Shown: positions 17,685 through 27,164, counted from the stretch's first letter. The stretch is DNA of 64,000 nucleotides from Olivibacter oleidegradans (GCF_042432805.1 NZ_JBHLWO010000001.1:1054001-1118000), one strand, 5' to 3'. The notes: a model not told the origin generated them from the letters alone. Made by a program: numbers and translations.

Positions 17685-17758
17685 GGCTTGTCTTTTTTGG
17701 AACCTATAGATTAATTGATGAGTCACCAAATACATTTCATTTGCCCCATTCTCTTTGC

Positions 17759-19072
17759 TTAGTCGTATCGATACCGCTGGAACCAACGATCGTTCAACAT
17801 AAAAGAAACGGTAAAATTAAAATACCTTTCCTTAACCAGGTTATTGGTTAGGGTTCCTCTTTGTCCGTATTCCGCTGTCAGGTTGATTTTGTAATAAGCT
17901 TGAATACCCGACTGTGCCCGGATGGGAAGCCCTAAGCCCAGACTAACGGCCATATCCTTTATGTCTTGCCCGTTTAGATTTAAATAGGTTTTATCATAGC
18001 GTAATCCGAAACGGTAATCAACCACGTTCCAGTAGCGAATAGAAGTAATATCAGGAGTCCATTGGCCTCCAAGGCTAGCCCCGTAACTGTCTTTGAATTT
18101 CGTTTGATCGTCCAGGACAGATCCATCTTTATAATCGGACCACTTAGCATAACGAAGATCAGCGCCTAGTAACCATTTATTAGCACGGTTAATACTGAAG
18201 CCAAAGCTATGGCGCATAGGGAGTGTTATCTTTTCTTCATTACCAAAATAAGAAGATACGGTATCCAAAACCGAATTGATCGTACCGTCAGATATATTGC
18301 TCGATATACGTGTTACAATTTCGGAAGCAGTAGAATTAAGCTTAGTGCCCAAACTGTTGGTATAGCCAAGTGTTAGGAGCGTTTTTTCATTCAAGGTGGT
18401 GTGATATTGAAGACCTAAATCGTAATTAAAGCCGTTAATATCCCGTTTATTCTCAATTCTCGAATTAGTAGCTCCTAGTTGGTTAGGATATTCGATTCCA
18501 CTAATATTATTTAGTTTTCCGAACAAATACGATACATTCGCTCCCACACTGAAGTATTTGCCGATCTGTACCCCGTATCCAATATAAGCTTTACTGAGAC
18601 CGCCTTCACCCGCAAAAGCTCTGTTCGCCCGTGTTGTATCTCCGGAGCCGAATGACATAGGCGAGGCATAGTTATAGCCCATATCCGAAAAGGGCATAAG
18701 GCCAAAACTAAAGGCAGAACGCTGACTTAAAGGAATGGCAAAATTAATATGATTTAAAGCAAAATTTCCGCTTGCTTCACTGTTTCCTCCTTTTTCAAGG
18801 ATGGTTCTGTTCATGTAAGCTCCGATATCAAACGTTGATAGGCGAATGCTGGAATAGGCGGCCGGATTGGCTACGTTAATATTGCTATAGCCTCCTAAAC
18901 TACGCACCCCTGTTGACAGTCCACCCATTGCCCTGTATTGCGGTAATTGGTCGCCCCTTAAAGCGCCTAGCCCAAATGCCGAATAAGGTGAGCTGCTGTT
19001 CGATTGTGCACTAGCGGTTGCACTAACGCATATTCCAATGATATAAAGGTATTTCTTAATGTGTAATCTCAT
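17759..19072 (-). CDS. Outer-membrane beta-barrel protein (FadL/OmpP1-like), function unknown
   Basis: 437-aa protein with a signal peptide ending ATASAQ, a Bacteroidota outer-membrane opening (SPYSAFGLGALRGD) and repeated amphipathic strands (NHINFAIPLSQRSAFSFGLMP and similar), ending in an aromatic-rich last strand (FNFTVSFMLNDRWFQRYR). It resembles the OmpP1/FadL-type barrels found upstream of lptC in this phylum. Transport of hydrophobic compounds is the family inference; a role in LPS assembly is only suggested by context. lptC follows 74 bp later. Confidence 0.75.
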   Translation of the reverse strand: MRLHIKKYLYIIGICVSATASAQSNSSSPYSAFGLGALRGDQLPQYRAMGGLSTGVRSLGGYSNINVANPAAYSSIRLSTFDIGAYMNRTILEKGGNSEASGNFALNHINFAIPLSQRSAFSFGLMPFSDMGYNYASPMSFGSGDTTRANRAFAGEGGLSKAYIGYGVQIGKYFSVGANVSYLFGKLNNISGIEYPNQLGATNSRIENKRDINGFNYDLGLQYHTTLNEKTLLTLGYTNSLGTKLNSTASEIVTRISSNISDGTINSVLDTVSSYFGNEEKITLPMRHSFGFSINRANKWLLGADLRYAKWSDYKDGSVLDDQTKFKDSYGASLGGQWTPDITSIRYWNVVDYRFGLRYDKTYLNLNGQDIKDMAVSLGLGLPIRAQSGIQAYYKINLTAEYGQRGTLTNNLVKERYFNFTVSFMLNDRWFQRYRYD

Positions 19073-19190
19073 GCGGATCTACTGTTCATGAAGCTATATA
19101 TGTCAATTCAAGACTGCAAAGCTATTTATTTTTTAGTTGTGAAGTGGGGTGTTTTTGTTAAAAAAGGTTAAAACAAACAGTTTTACTTGG

Positions 19191-20171
19191 TTAAAAAAGT
19201 TGAAAGTATAAAATGGCAATGACTAAAATAGCGTATACGCTTTCATAAAACCAACTGGTTTTCGCGAAATTAAAATAGTAGGCCATATAAATAGAGATAG
19301 GCGGTGCGCATATTAAAAAATGATATTGCGGTGCATCGGCTTTCAAATAATAAGAGAAAATGCCGAACAGAAACATAAAAAACAGCAGTTGAAAGGATTT
19401 TCTTACATGGACAATGCTTTTATAAAAGTTTTCTCTCAGGGTATTTAAAAAGAGAATCAAAACCAGGGCCAAGGGCATTAACACCCAATAATCATAAAGC
19501 TCAATATGAAATGATGTGGGAATTGGGTTGGTTAAAGGCTTCCAGATGGCGTAAAAATCATTAATGCGATCCTTCCAAAGATAAATGATGCCCAGTAAAA
19601 AGTAGATGGTTATAAAGCCAAGCAGTCCGGCAATCCATTCGCGCCAATCAAAAGGTCTGAAAATAATGAGTGCTATCCATAAAAGCAAGAACATGAGGAT
19701 GAAAGGAAAATAGAATAAGGTTCCGAGCGCAACCAACATGCCTAAATCGTATAGGGTAGATTTTACTTCCGCACGATGATAGGTTTTCAGCAATTTATCG
19801 ATCATCCAGATCAATAAAAAATTACAGATGAGTGTAGGAGTTAAAGCGAGAAAGGGCAGTAAAAGACTGGCGGTTGTTACGTACATTAACGCAGGCAAAA
19901 AAGTGGGTCTACCCAGTAAATTATGATTGTCGACGATCCGATTTAATAACAGCGCTTGCGCAATGGTAATCACTAGGGTGAGGAGAATACTTGCTAAAGG
20001 CGTAAATGTTAAATCGTTTGCGTTTTTCACAAACGTCATAATAGCTTGCTCAAAAAGAATCGGATGGAACGATTCCGGCATGTGAATAAAAGCCCCTATA
20101 CAAAGGAAGCAGGCGATGATTATTAAAAATAGAAGATTAGAGGGAGTAAATTTTCTAAATAAATTGATCAT
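19191..20171 (-). CDS. DUF6427-like polytopic membrane protein
   Basis: 326-aa protein with about nine hydrophobic segments and almost no soluble domain. The block LNRIVDNHNLLGRPTFLPALMY followed by FNPLI-like helices and RPFDWREWIAGLLG is, as I recall it, the DUF6427 signature of Bacteroidota. No reaction is known to me. It lies between the outer-membrane protein/lptC/ppiD cluster and the LpxH-like gene on the same strand, fitting an envelope role. The family name is from memory. Confidence 0.6.
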   Translation of the reverse strand: MINLFRKFTPSNLLFLIIIACFLCIGAFIHMPESFHPILFEQAIMTFVKNANDLTFTPLASILLTLVITIAQALLLNRIVDNHNLLGRPTFLPALMYVTTASLLLPFLALTPTLICNFLLIWMIDKLLKTYHRAEVKSTLYDLGMLVALGTLFYFPFILMFLLLWIALIIFRPFDWREWIAGLLGFITIYFLLGIIYLWKDRINDFYAIWKPLTNPIPTSFHIELYDYWVLMPLALVLILFLNTLRENFYKSIVHVRKSFQLLFFMFLFGIFSYYLKADAPQYHFLICAPPISIYMAYYFNFAKTSWFYESVYAILVIAILYFQLF

Positions 20172-20223
20172 TACCTGTTTTGCTTTTTACCTATCTGTAT
20201 AGAACTACAATATTAGTGTAATC

Positions 20224-20254
20224 AAAGTAAAAAGTAAAAAGTAAAAGTAAAAAG
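20224..20254 (+). repeat. Short 7-bp tandem array (AAAGTAA)
   Basis: Three exact AAAGTAA units (20224-20244), a 6-bp variant and a partial copy, located 53 bp upstream of the DUF6427-like ATG. It is the simplest member of the 7-bp array class in this window. Confidence 0.7.
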
Positions 20255-20315
20255 CTGTCACGTTAGAAGGATATCCGTTGAAAAAGGAGAGACAGACTTC
20301 AAGCATTGGGGATTC

Positions 20316-21164
20316 TTAACCTTCAGCTTTCAATAGCGCCAACAACTTGTTTACGTTCAGTTTTTCATTTAGGTCTTCACTTTCAAAAGGATCAATCTCC
20401 TCTGATGCAGTATTTGCCATTTCATCTTTGCTGTAACGGTAAATCTCCCACTTGCCTTTGTTGTATTCCAAGGCAGTCAGGTTCTCAACCCAGTCGCCGG
20501 AGTTTAAATAAGTCACCGTGCCATTTTCTGTTTCTATTTCCTTTATTTCCGGTTGGTGTATGTGGCCACAAACCACATATTGATATCCCTTTTCAATGGC
20601 TAGCTCGGCAGAGATCGTTTCGAAGTTGTTGATAAACTTAACAGCATCTTTAAAACTTGCTTTGATTTTCTTGGAAAAACTCATCTTTCCCCTGCCCATT
20701 TTAACTAAACACCAGTTTACAAAGCTGTTAAGCAAGATCAGTGAATCATAGCCAATGGCACCTAAGCGTGCTAGCCATTTTGAGTGCTGCATGGTTACAT
20801 CAAAGATATCACCATGGAATATCCAGGCTTTGCCGTTTGATAACGGAAGTACCAATTTATTGCTAAGCTGCAGAGAGCCAAGATTGAAATCAGCAAATTT
20901 TCGAAGCATTTCATCGTGGTTGCCCGTCAGATAATGAACAGGGATACCTTCGGCTACAAATTTGAGCAGCTTACGGACCACCTTCATATGGCTTTCCGGC
21001 CAGTAACGTTTGCTAAATTGCCAGATATCAATGATATCGCCGTTTAATATGATTCTTTCAGGTTTAATGCTCTTGAGGTAATTTAGGAGCTCTTTAGCGT
21101 GACATCCGTAGGTCCCAAGATGAACATCTGAGATAACCACCAGCTCTATTGCACGTTTTGACAT
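20316..21164 (-). CDS. LpxH-like UDP-2,3-diacylglucosamine diphosphatase (metallophosphoesterase)
   Basis: 282-aa calcineurin-like phosphoesterase. All five metal motifs are present: SDVHLG, LNGDIIDIW, TGNHDE, FHGDIFD and CGHIHQPE. The Bacteroidota LpxH-type enzymes release UMP from UDP-diacylglucosamine in lipid A synthesis, and the GDIIDIWQFSKRYWP region fits that subfamily. The longest frame starts at a TTG (21167); the ATG at 21164 is preferred. An alternating set of CAAAGT/ACTTTG half-sites abuts this ATG, so the transcript may be leaderless or tightly controlled. Confidence 0.82.
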   Translation of the reverse strand: MSKRAIELVVISDVHLGTYGCHAKELLNYLKSIKPERIILNGDIIDIWQFSKRYWPESHMKVVRKLLKFVAEGIPVHYLTGNHDEMLRKFADFNLGSLQLSNKLVLPLSNGKAWIFHGDIFDVTMQHSKWLARLGAIGYDSLILLNSFVNWCLVKMGRGKMSFSKKIKASFKDAVKFINNFETISAELAIEKGYQYVVCGHIHQPEIKEIETENGTVTYLNSGDWVENLTALEYNKGKWEIYRYSKDEMANTASEEIDPFESEDLNEKLNVNKLLALLKAEG

Positions 21165-21190
21165 CAAAGTATAAACTTTGTATACAAAGT
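21165..21190 (-). promoter_or_regulatory. Alternating CAAAGT/ACTTTG dyads at the lpxH-like start
   Basis: CAAAGT (21165-21170), ACTTTG (21175-21180) and CAAAGT (21185-21190) are each separated by 4 bases. The right pair forms the perfect 16-bp palindrome ACTTTGTATACAAAGT. They touch the start codon and overlap ACTTTG strings resembling -7 boxes. Confidence 0.55.
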
Positions 21191-21485
21191 AACATTTATA
21201 TTGTTAAGTTGCTGTTAATTAGTTGTTATATTTCGTTTGCATCGGCTCTTCGATATCAACTTTTTATGCCTGACGCTTCCAAATTCATATCCATTATTTC
21301 ATTTAGCCGAAAAATTGGTTCCATAATCCGACCTTTTGGAATTGATGGCGCTGATTTGTCAAACTACTTTTGTGTTGTAAAAACAAATTAATAAGAATCA
21401 TTAAGCAGCAATTTTTTTGGATAGAAAGACGCTATCAACTTCTTAGTAACAATAATGAGAAAAACTTACAATTAATTTTAAAAAC
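21191..21485. other. Divergent intergenic region before the 184-aa barrel gene
   Basis: Holds the plus-strand promoter at 21342-21372. Otherwise AT-rich with no small gene, structured RNA or repeat that I can support. Confidence 0.5.
21342..21372 (+). promoter_or_regulatory. Promoter of the 184-aa barrel protein
   Basis: TTG (21342-21344) and TACTTTTG (21365-21372) with a 20-base spacer. The leader to the ATG at 21486 would be roughly 105 bases, long for this genome. Confidence 0.55.
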
Positions 21486-22040
21486 ATGAAAAAGGCAATT
21501 AAACTGAGTACATTTATATTAGCTGCATTAACTTTGCTTACATTTTCTGCTAAGGCGCAAGACCGCGAAGGCTTTCGTCTAAGCGTTGGACCGGAGTTTG
21601 GTTTACCGGTAGGAGATTTCGGAGATGCTTATGATTGGAGCGTGGGAGGTTCAATACAAGCTGAATACCCGATCCTGAAAAATGATTTATACGTAACCCT
21701 GAATGCAGGATTCAGTAATTTCTTTGCAAAAGATTTCAATGGCATTTCCGGCGAAGACTTACAATTGCTTCCTGTAAAAGCAGGCTTGAAATATTTTCCT
21801 GTCGGGAACTTTTATGTTCAAGGCGAAGCTGGGGTGTCTTTCTTAACAAACAAAGACGATATAGGCGCCACTAAATCTGCTACATTTGCCTATGCACCAC
21901 AAGTAGGCTATCAATTCAATTTAGGTGGTAAAAGCTACTTGGATGCGGGTGTACGTTTTCAAGGTAATAGCAAATTTACAGACAATGGAAGTAGCAATAA
22001 CTTCTTTGGTTTACGGATAGCTTATGGTTTCGGTTTGTAA
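21486..22040 (+). CDS. Small outer-membrane beta-barrel protein
   Basis: 184-aa exported protein: signal peptide ending SAKAQ, then LSVGPEFGLPVGDFG and regular beta strands through to a C-terminal aromatic/Gly strand (FFGLRIAYGFGL). This is the OmpA-like or porin-family eight-stranded barrel class common in Bacteroidota, with no specific substrate. It is monocistronic, with its own promoter and a strong terminator. Confidence 0.85.
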   Translation: MKKAIKLSTFILAALTLLTFSAKAQDREGFRLSVGPEFGLPVGDFGDAYDWSVGGSIQAEYPILKNDLYVTLNAGFSNFFAKDFNGISGEDLQLLPVKAGLKYFPVGNFYVQGEAGVSFLTNKDDIGATKSATFAYAPQVGYQFNLGGKSYLDAGVRFQGNSKFTDNGSSNNFFGLRIAYGFGL

Positions 22041-22083
22041 GAACCCCTAGATGCTTAGTGATTTTTGTTTATTTTAAATTTGG

Positions 22084-22113
22084 CCTGTTTCCTTTTGGAA
22101 ACAGGTTTTTTTT
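22084..22113 (+). terminator. Intrinsic terminator of the 184-aa barrel gene
   Basis: CCTGTTTCC (22084-22092) and GGAAACAGG (22097-22105) with a TTTT loop and an eight-T tail. Confidence 0.92.
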
Positions 22114-22207
22114 GCCTGTTTTTGACATTAAACCTATGTTAATATGATATTCAATTTACCTTGTTACGATAGGATATGCTTTGCTTTGCATGATCAAAAG
22201 GTAATAT

Positions 22208-23113
22208 ATGAGCAATTCCTTAAATAAATTAGTAATAACTGAGAAGAACGATCCTGCTTTCAACTCCGCAGTGGACAAAAACCCCCACTTTATTGTCATG
22301 CAGGCTAACCGAAATACCTTAACAAGTTTATCTAATTTTCATTTACATGAATACATGTCTCTTATTCTAAATCTTAGAGGAGAGGGAATAGTCAATATGG
22401 AAAATTATTCATTTAAGCTAGCCCCGGGGACGCTGTATCTTATTAAACTGACACCGGCAACAGTGTTTGAATCACTGACAGCCGATATCCAGAGCTATAT
22501 TATTCTTTTTAAGAAGGATTTTATTATTAATGCAGTTTTTCAAGAGCCATTGATTGAAAATGTATTGGTGAATGGTTTTGATGAACCCGCTATATGCACG
22601 TTAACTAAGCCTAATTTTGCTACCATTCAGATAACTTTCAAGCGACTACATCAAGAATATCACAACAGTAAGTTGTTTCGCGATAAGATGTTGCGACTGC
22701 TGTTTATTGAACTTCTTCTGGAAACGAGTCGCGCCAGTACGCATGTTTCGGCCAAGGCACTGACTTTGCCTTCGCGGCAGCAGCAGCTGGTCAATAAATT
22801 TAAACGACTTATTGATGATCATTTCTTAACCAAAAGAACTGTTCAGGAGTACGCGGAGCACCTTTTCGTGACCGCAAAATATCTCAGTGAAGTGGTTAAA
22901 GAGTATACAGGAACAACGGCATTGTATATGATACACAGCAGGATCATGGAAGAGGCCAAATATTGGTTAACCACGTCAGACCTAAGTGTTAAAGAGATCG
23001 CCGGTAAACTTAATTTCGACACAAGCTCGCATTTTAGTCGTTTCTTTAAGCATATCGCCGGATATAATCCGACTGCGTTTCAGCAACTTTACAGTTTGCA
23101 ATATGCGAGATAG
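22208..23113 (+). CDS. AraC-family transcriptional regulator
   Basis: 301-aa regulator. The N-terminal part (about 30-140) is a cupin-like sensing domain (FHLHEYMSLILNLRGEGIV, APGTLYLIKL). The C-terminal 100 residues contain the double HTH of AraC/XylS proteins (YAEHLFVTAKYLSEVVKEYTG; VKEIAGKLNFDTSSHFSRFFK). The ligand is unknown. It stands between the barrel gene and trhO with no tight operon link, so its targets cannot be named. Confidence 0.92.
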   Translation: MSNSLNKLVITEKNDPAFNSAVDKNPHFIVMQANRNTLTSLSNFHLHEYMSLILNLRGEGIVNMENYSFKLAPGTLYLIKLTPATVFESLTADIQSYIILFKKDFIINAVFQEPLIENVLVNGFDEPAICTLTKPNFATIQITFKRLHQEYHNSKLFRDKMLRLLFIELLLETSRASTHVSAKALTLPSRQQQLVNKFKRLIDDHFLTKRTVQEYAEHLFVTAKYLSEVVKEYTGTTALYMIHSRIMEEAKYWLTTSDLSVKEIAGKLNFDTSSHFSRFFKHIAGYNPTAFQQLYSLQYAR

Positions 23114-23200
23114 CACGAGCGCAATTCGTTTCAAAGCTGTGAAGAGTCTGTAATGAAGGCTAACTAGGTCATTCGCTATCAATAAAAGGCAAATAATTCT

Positions 23201-23208
23201 TATCTTTG
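23201..23208 (+). promoter_or_regulatory. -7 element upstream of trhO
   Basis: TATCTTTG followed by CACC, a very typical Bacteroidota start-site context, 46 bases before the trhO ATG. No convincing -33 box. Confidence 0.5.
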
Positions 23209-23254
23209 CACCTTAAAAAACATTAAACGCCGTTTGCAGCGGTATCAATGACAT

Positions 23255-24220
23255 ATGAAAGCATATCAAACCTTGCTGTATTATTGTTACAGCCCAATCG
23301 AAAACGCAGAAGAATTTGCCGAAAACCATCTAGCTTTTTGTAAGTCTTTAGGACTTGTCGGACGTATTATTGTGGCAGATGAAGGACTGAACGGAACAGT
23401 ATCAGGTACACCGAAAGCATGTCAAGCGTATATGGATGCCGTGCATGCTGATCCTCGTTTTGCTAAGACAGATTTTAAAGTGGACGAGGTGGATGAACCT
23501 TCATTTGTTAAGATGCATTGTCGGTATAAACCGGAGATTGTGCATTCCGGATTGAGAGACCCGCATATAATTGATCCAACAAAGAAAACAGGTGTACATT
23601 TAGAACCCAAGGAGTTTCTTGAAATGAAGGATCGGGACGACGTAGTGGTATTAGATGTTCGGTCTGATTACGAACATAAAGTTGGCCATTTCAAAAACGC
23701 AGTACGTTTAGACATTGAAAACTTTAGGGAATTTCCGGAAAAGATTAAGGAACTTGCTAAGTATAAAGACAAGAAGATCCTTACCTATTGTACCGGCGGA
23801 ATAAAATGCGAGAAAGCATCTGCTTTACTCTTGCATGAAGGTTTTGAACAAGTATACCAATTACATGGAGGGATTATAAAATACGGGAAGGAAGCTGGCG
23901 GAAAAGACTTTGAAGGGAAATGCTATGTTTTTGACAACCGTGTGGCGGTCGATGTGAACACCGTAAATCCCTCAGTTGTATCTACTTGTTTTAATTGTGG
24001 CACACAAACCACTAAGATGATCAATTGTGCCAATCCTGAATGCAATGAGCATTTTACCCAATGCGACGAATGCGGATGGAAGATGGATGGATGTTGTTCA
24101 GATGCGTGTAAAGCACACCCTAGAAAAAGAGAGTACGACGGAACGGGATATTATGTCAAAATTCCACAAACTGTCAATCTCAGCAAAAGAAAACATAAAA
24201 AATTTCCGGCAAAGACCTAA
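23255..24220 (+). CDS. trhO: tRNA uridine(34) hydroxylase TrhO (rhodanese-like)
   Basis: 321-aa cytosolic enzyme of the UPF0176/YceA family, which uses oxygen to make 5-hydroxyuridine at the wobble position of tRNA. The N-terminal acylphosphatase-like domain (DEGLNGTVSGT) is followed by a rhodanese domain with Cys179 in LTYCTGGIKCEKAS and a C-terminal Cys-rich tail (CFNCGTQTTK, CDECGWKMDGCC) that probably binds zinc. The propeller regulator of the carbohydrate locus starts only 10 bp after the stop codon, so the two are probably co-transcribed although their functions look unrelated. Confidence 0.93.
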   Translation: MKAYQTLLYYCYSPIENAEEFAENHLAFCKSLGLVGRIIVADEGLNGTVSGTPKACQAYMDAVHADPRFAKTDFKVDEVDEPSFVKMHCRYKPEIVHSGLRDPHIIDPTKKTGVHLEPKEFLEMKDRDDVVVLDVRSDYEHKVGHFKNAVRLDIENFREFPEKIKELAKYKDKKILTYCTGGIKCEKASALLLHEGFEQVYQLHGGIIKYGKEAGGKDFEGKCYVFDNRVAVDVNTVNPSVVSTCFNCGTQTTKMINCANPECNEHFTQCDECGWKMDGCCSDACKAHPRKREYDGTGYYVKIPQTVNLSKRKHKKFPAKT

Positions 24221-24230
24221 TTTAGCCTGT

Positions 24231-27164
24231 ATGCGCAACAATTGGTCATTTTCTTTTAGCCTATTAGTTCTGTTGCTTCTTAGCCTTTCGCTTAAACCGG
24301 CAATGGCGCAGCCAAGTAGGCCAAGAATCGGAGCGCCTGTTGCGAAACAAACAGTTGCTATGGGCGATGTCCATTTTGCCGGTGCGCCTCTTGTCCAAAA
24401 TTTCAGTAAAACTTTCTACCAGGCGGGGAACCAGAACTGGTCGGCAAGCTACGGGCCCGACGGGCGAATGTATTTTGCCAATAGCGATGGTTTGCTTTCT
24501 TTTGACGGGCAGCATTGGGATCTAAATACCATGCCGCGCAAAATTTTGGTGAGAGGTGTTGCTGTTGGAAGGGAGGGGGAAATATATACCGGCGGATTTG
24601 GCCAATTTGGTGTATGGGAAAGAAATGCTTTCGGTTTGCTGGTATACCGCTCATTAAGTGATCAACTGACGGAAGCGGACAAGGTCAATGACGAAATTTG
24701 GAAGATTTATGTTGATGATGAGCAAGTGCTTTTTCAATCCTTTTCTGCCATCTATACCTACAAAAATGGAAAGTTAAGCGTATTAAAGACAAAAGACCCT
24801 TTTTTATTCTTATATCAAGTTAATGGACGTTATTTGGTAGAAATAATATCAAAAGGCTTGTTCGAGTTCAAAGACGGAAAGCTCGTAAAACTTTTAGATA
24901 AACAATTCTATGGAAATTCAATCATTCTTTCCATACTTCCTTTCACATCCAATGCCTTGCTTATTGGTACGGCCAAAAGTGGTTTGTTTATCTTTGAAAA
25001 TGGAGATGCTCGGCCCTGGATCAACGAAGCAGACGTAGCGCTAAGACAATACCAACTCAATAATGGGCTGAAAGTACTTGGAAATCAATATGCTTTCGGG
25101 ACCATTTTAAATGGCGTTTACATACTTGACCAAGCAGGGAAGCTCATTCAGCACATAAACAAAAGCAATGGCTTGCAAAATAATACCGTTTTAAGCTTAC
25201 AGTCGGATGCGTTTCAAAATATATGGGTTGGTTTGGACAATGGAATCGATCGTATAGAAATCAATTCACCTATTTATTACTTTGACGATCGCGCGGGGAT
25301 TTTAGGTACTGTTTACACCTCGAAAATCTACAAAGGCAAACTCTATATCGGGACTAATCAGGGACTCTATTACAGTAATTGGCCAGCCAACAATAATCGT
25401 TTCGATTTCCGACTAGTAGAAGGCTCACAAGGACAAGTTTGGGAGCTCTATACCCTAGGCGACGAATTGCTCTGCGGTCATAACAATGGAACTTTTCGGG
25501 TCGAAAACGAGCGACCACACTGGCTATCAACGGTTACCGGAGGCTATACTTTACATACCTTACAAGGGAAGAGTGATAGCTTGATACAGGGAACCTATAC
25601 GGGTTTAGCTCTTTTTAAGAAGAGTAATAATCGTTGGACTTTTGATCGGAAACTAGGGAACTTCAACGAACCTGTTCAATACCTCGAGCAGATAAGTAAC
25701 AACCGATTCTGGGTAAGTGGATACAAAGGCCTGTATGCTGTCCAGCTAAATAATGAAGCTACCCTTGTTCGGCATCAAAAGAAATATACAGAGGATGATG
25801 GATTACCTCAAAGTCCGTATATCAACGTATTTAGTATAGCCGGTAGAGTCGTTTTTGCAACGGACTCCGGGTTTTATTTACATGATGAGATAGCGGATCA
25901 CTTTCATGCTTATACCCAACTGAATGAACGCTTGGGTACCTTTGCCAATGCAAACAAGGTAATGCCGGCTGCGGGTGGCAAATATTGGTTCATTCGTAAA
26001 GGACATTTGGCGTTGGTTGGTTTTGGTGATAGTGGCAAAGTCCATATTGATTCTACTGGTTTCACGGTGTTGAATAACCGTATGTTGAGTTTTTATGAAA
26101 ATGTAAACTTGCTCACGCCAAACCTATCGTTAGTTAGTTTAGATGACGGTTTCGCGCTTTATAGAAAAGTCACCGGATCCCCGCAACAACAAATTGCCCC
26201 GCCAATTATCCAGAAGGTAGAAGATATTGCTGATAGTACAGCCAAACCAATCGCATTTTATCAATCGGGCGAAATTATTTTGGAAGCCAAACAAAATAAT
26301 ATACGTATTACTTTCGCGTTGCCCTATTTTTCTACCAATACCATCCAGTTTCAATATCAACTGGAGGGAAACTCAAAGAACTGGTCGGCCTGGAGCAGTA
26401 TCACTCAGAAGGAGTTTACCAATCTTTCACCGGGTAAATACATCTTTAGGGTAAGAGCAAATGTAAATGGTTATGTAACGTCGGTCAGTGCACTTTCTTT
26501 TGAAATAAGTGCCCCTTGGTATAGAAGTAGCTTGGCCTGGATGGCCTATGCGTTGCTATTTTTGCTGCTGCTTTACGGAGTTAGACGTTATTACTTATAT
26601 AAGCTTAAAAGGCATCGCGAGGAAGTGCAGCAAAAAATGTTGCATGAGCAGGAGGAGCGGTTACAAAAAGAGATGTTTGAAAATGAGCAGCGACTTTTCA
26701 GGATGAAAAATAGTCAATTGGAAAAGGAGCTTGCGAGCAAAAATAGAGAATTGGCCAATTCAGCCATGAATATTGTCTATAAAAATGAGTTACTGAATAA
26801 TGTACATGATGAGTTGCTTCAATTGAAGGACGGAGATGGACGCAGGTTATCAAGTGATCAACTAAAAAGGATCAGCAAGATTATAGACGACGCTCGGAGC
26901 GATGAGCGCGATTGGAATCTCTTTGAAGAAAGTTTTAATGAAGCACACGAGAATTTCTTTAAAAAGTTAAAAGCCAACTATCCCGAATTGGTGCCTAATG
27001 ACCTAAAACTGTGTGCGTATTTGCGAATGAACATGTCAAGCAAGGAAATTGCTTCCTTACTTAATATCACCACTCGAGGAGTTGAAATCAGAAGATATCG
27101 ATTACGGAAAAAATTAAACCTTGGGCACGACCAGAATCTTACCGAGTTTCTAATGGATGTGTAG
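24231..27164 (+). CDS. Membrane-bound one-component regulator: propeller, Y_Y_Y, HTH
   Basis: 977-aa regulator of the adjacent SusC/SusD locus. Signal peptide (LLLSLSLKPAMAQ), periplasmic two-component-regulator-type propeller repeats (about 60-690, with blocks such as NNTVLSLQSDAFQNIWVGLDNG), a Y_Y_Y domain (about 690-760, FQYQLEGNSKNWSAWS), one transmembrane helix (about 765-785), a coiled coil (790-850) and a C-terminal LuxR-like HTH (SSKEIASLLNITTRGVEIRRYRLRKKL). It has no kinase or receiver, so the DNA-binding domain is tethered to the membrane protein. The frame extends upstream into trhO, but the ATG at 24231 directly precedes the signal peptide. Confidence 0.85.
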   Translation: MRNNWSFSFSLLVLLLLSLSLKPAMAQPSRPRIGAPVAKQTVAMGDVHFAGAPLVQNFSKTFYQAGNQNWSASYGPDGRMYFANSDGLLSFDGQHWDLNTMPRKILVRGVAVGREGEIYTGGFGQFGVWERNAFGLLVYRSLSDQLTEADKVNDEIWKIYVDDEQVLFQSFSAIYTYKNGKLSVLKTKDPFLFLYQVNGRYLVEIISKGLFEFKDGKLVKLLDKQFYGNSIILSILPFTSNALLIGTAKSGLFIFENGDARPWINEADVALRQYQLNNGLKVLGNQYAFGTILNGVYILDQAGKLIQHINKSNGLQNNTVLSLQSDAFQNIWVGLDNGIDRIEINSPIYYFDDRAGILGTVYTSKIYKGKLYIGTNQGLYYSNWPANNNRFDFRLVEGSQGQVWELYTLGDELLCGHNNGTFRVENERPHWLSTVTGGYTLHTLQGKSDSLIQGTYTGLALFKKSNNRWTFDRKLGNFNEPVQYLEQISNNRFWVSGYKGLYAVQLNNEATLVRHQKKYTEDDGLPQSPYINVFSIAGRVVFATDSGFYLHDEIADHFHAYTQLNERLGTFANANKVMPAAGGKYWFIRKGHLALVGFGDSGKVHIDSTGFTVLNNRMLSFYENVNLLTPNLSLVSLDDGFALYRKVTGSPQQQIAPPIIQKVEDIADSTAKPIAFYQSGEIILEAKQNNIRITFALPYFSTNTIQFQYQLEGNSKNWSAWSSITQKEFTNLSPGKYIFRVRANVNGYVTSVSALSFEISAPWYRSSLAWMAYALLFLLLLYGVRRYYLYKLKRHREEVQQKMLHEQEERLQKEMFENEQRLFRMKNSQLEKELASKNRELANSAMNIVYKNELLNNVHDELLQLKDGDGRRLSSDQLKRISKIIDDARSDERDWNLFEESFNEAHENFFKKLKANYPELVPNDLKLCAYLRMNMSSKEIASLLNITTRGVEIRRYRLRKKLNLGHDQNLTEFLMDV

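Noticed and set aside
24027..24230. N-terminal extension of the propeller regulator into trhO
   Set aside because: The added codons overlap the conserved Cys-rich tail of TrhO in another frame, while ATG 24231 opens a clean signal peptide.
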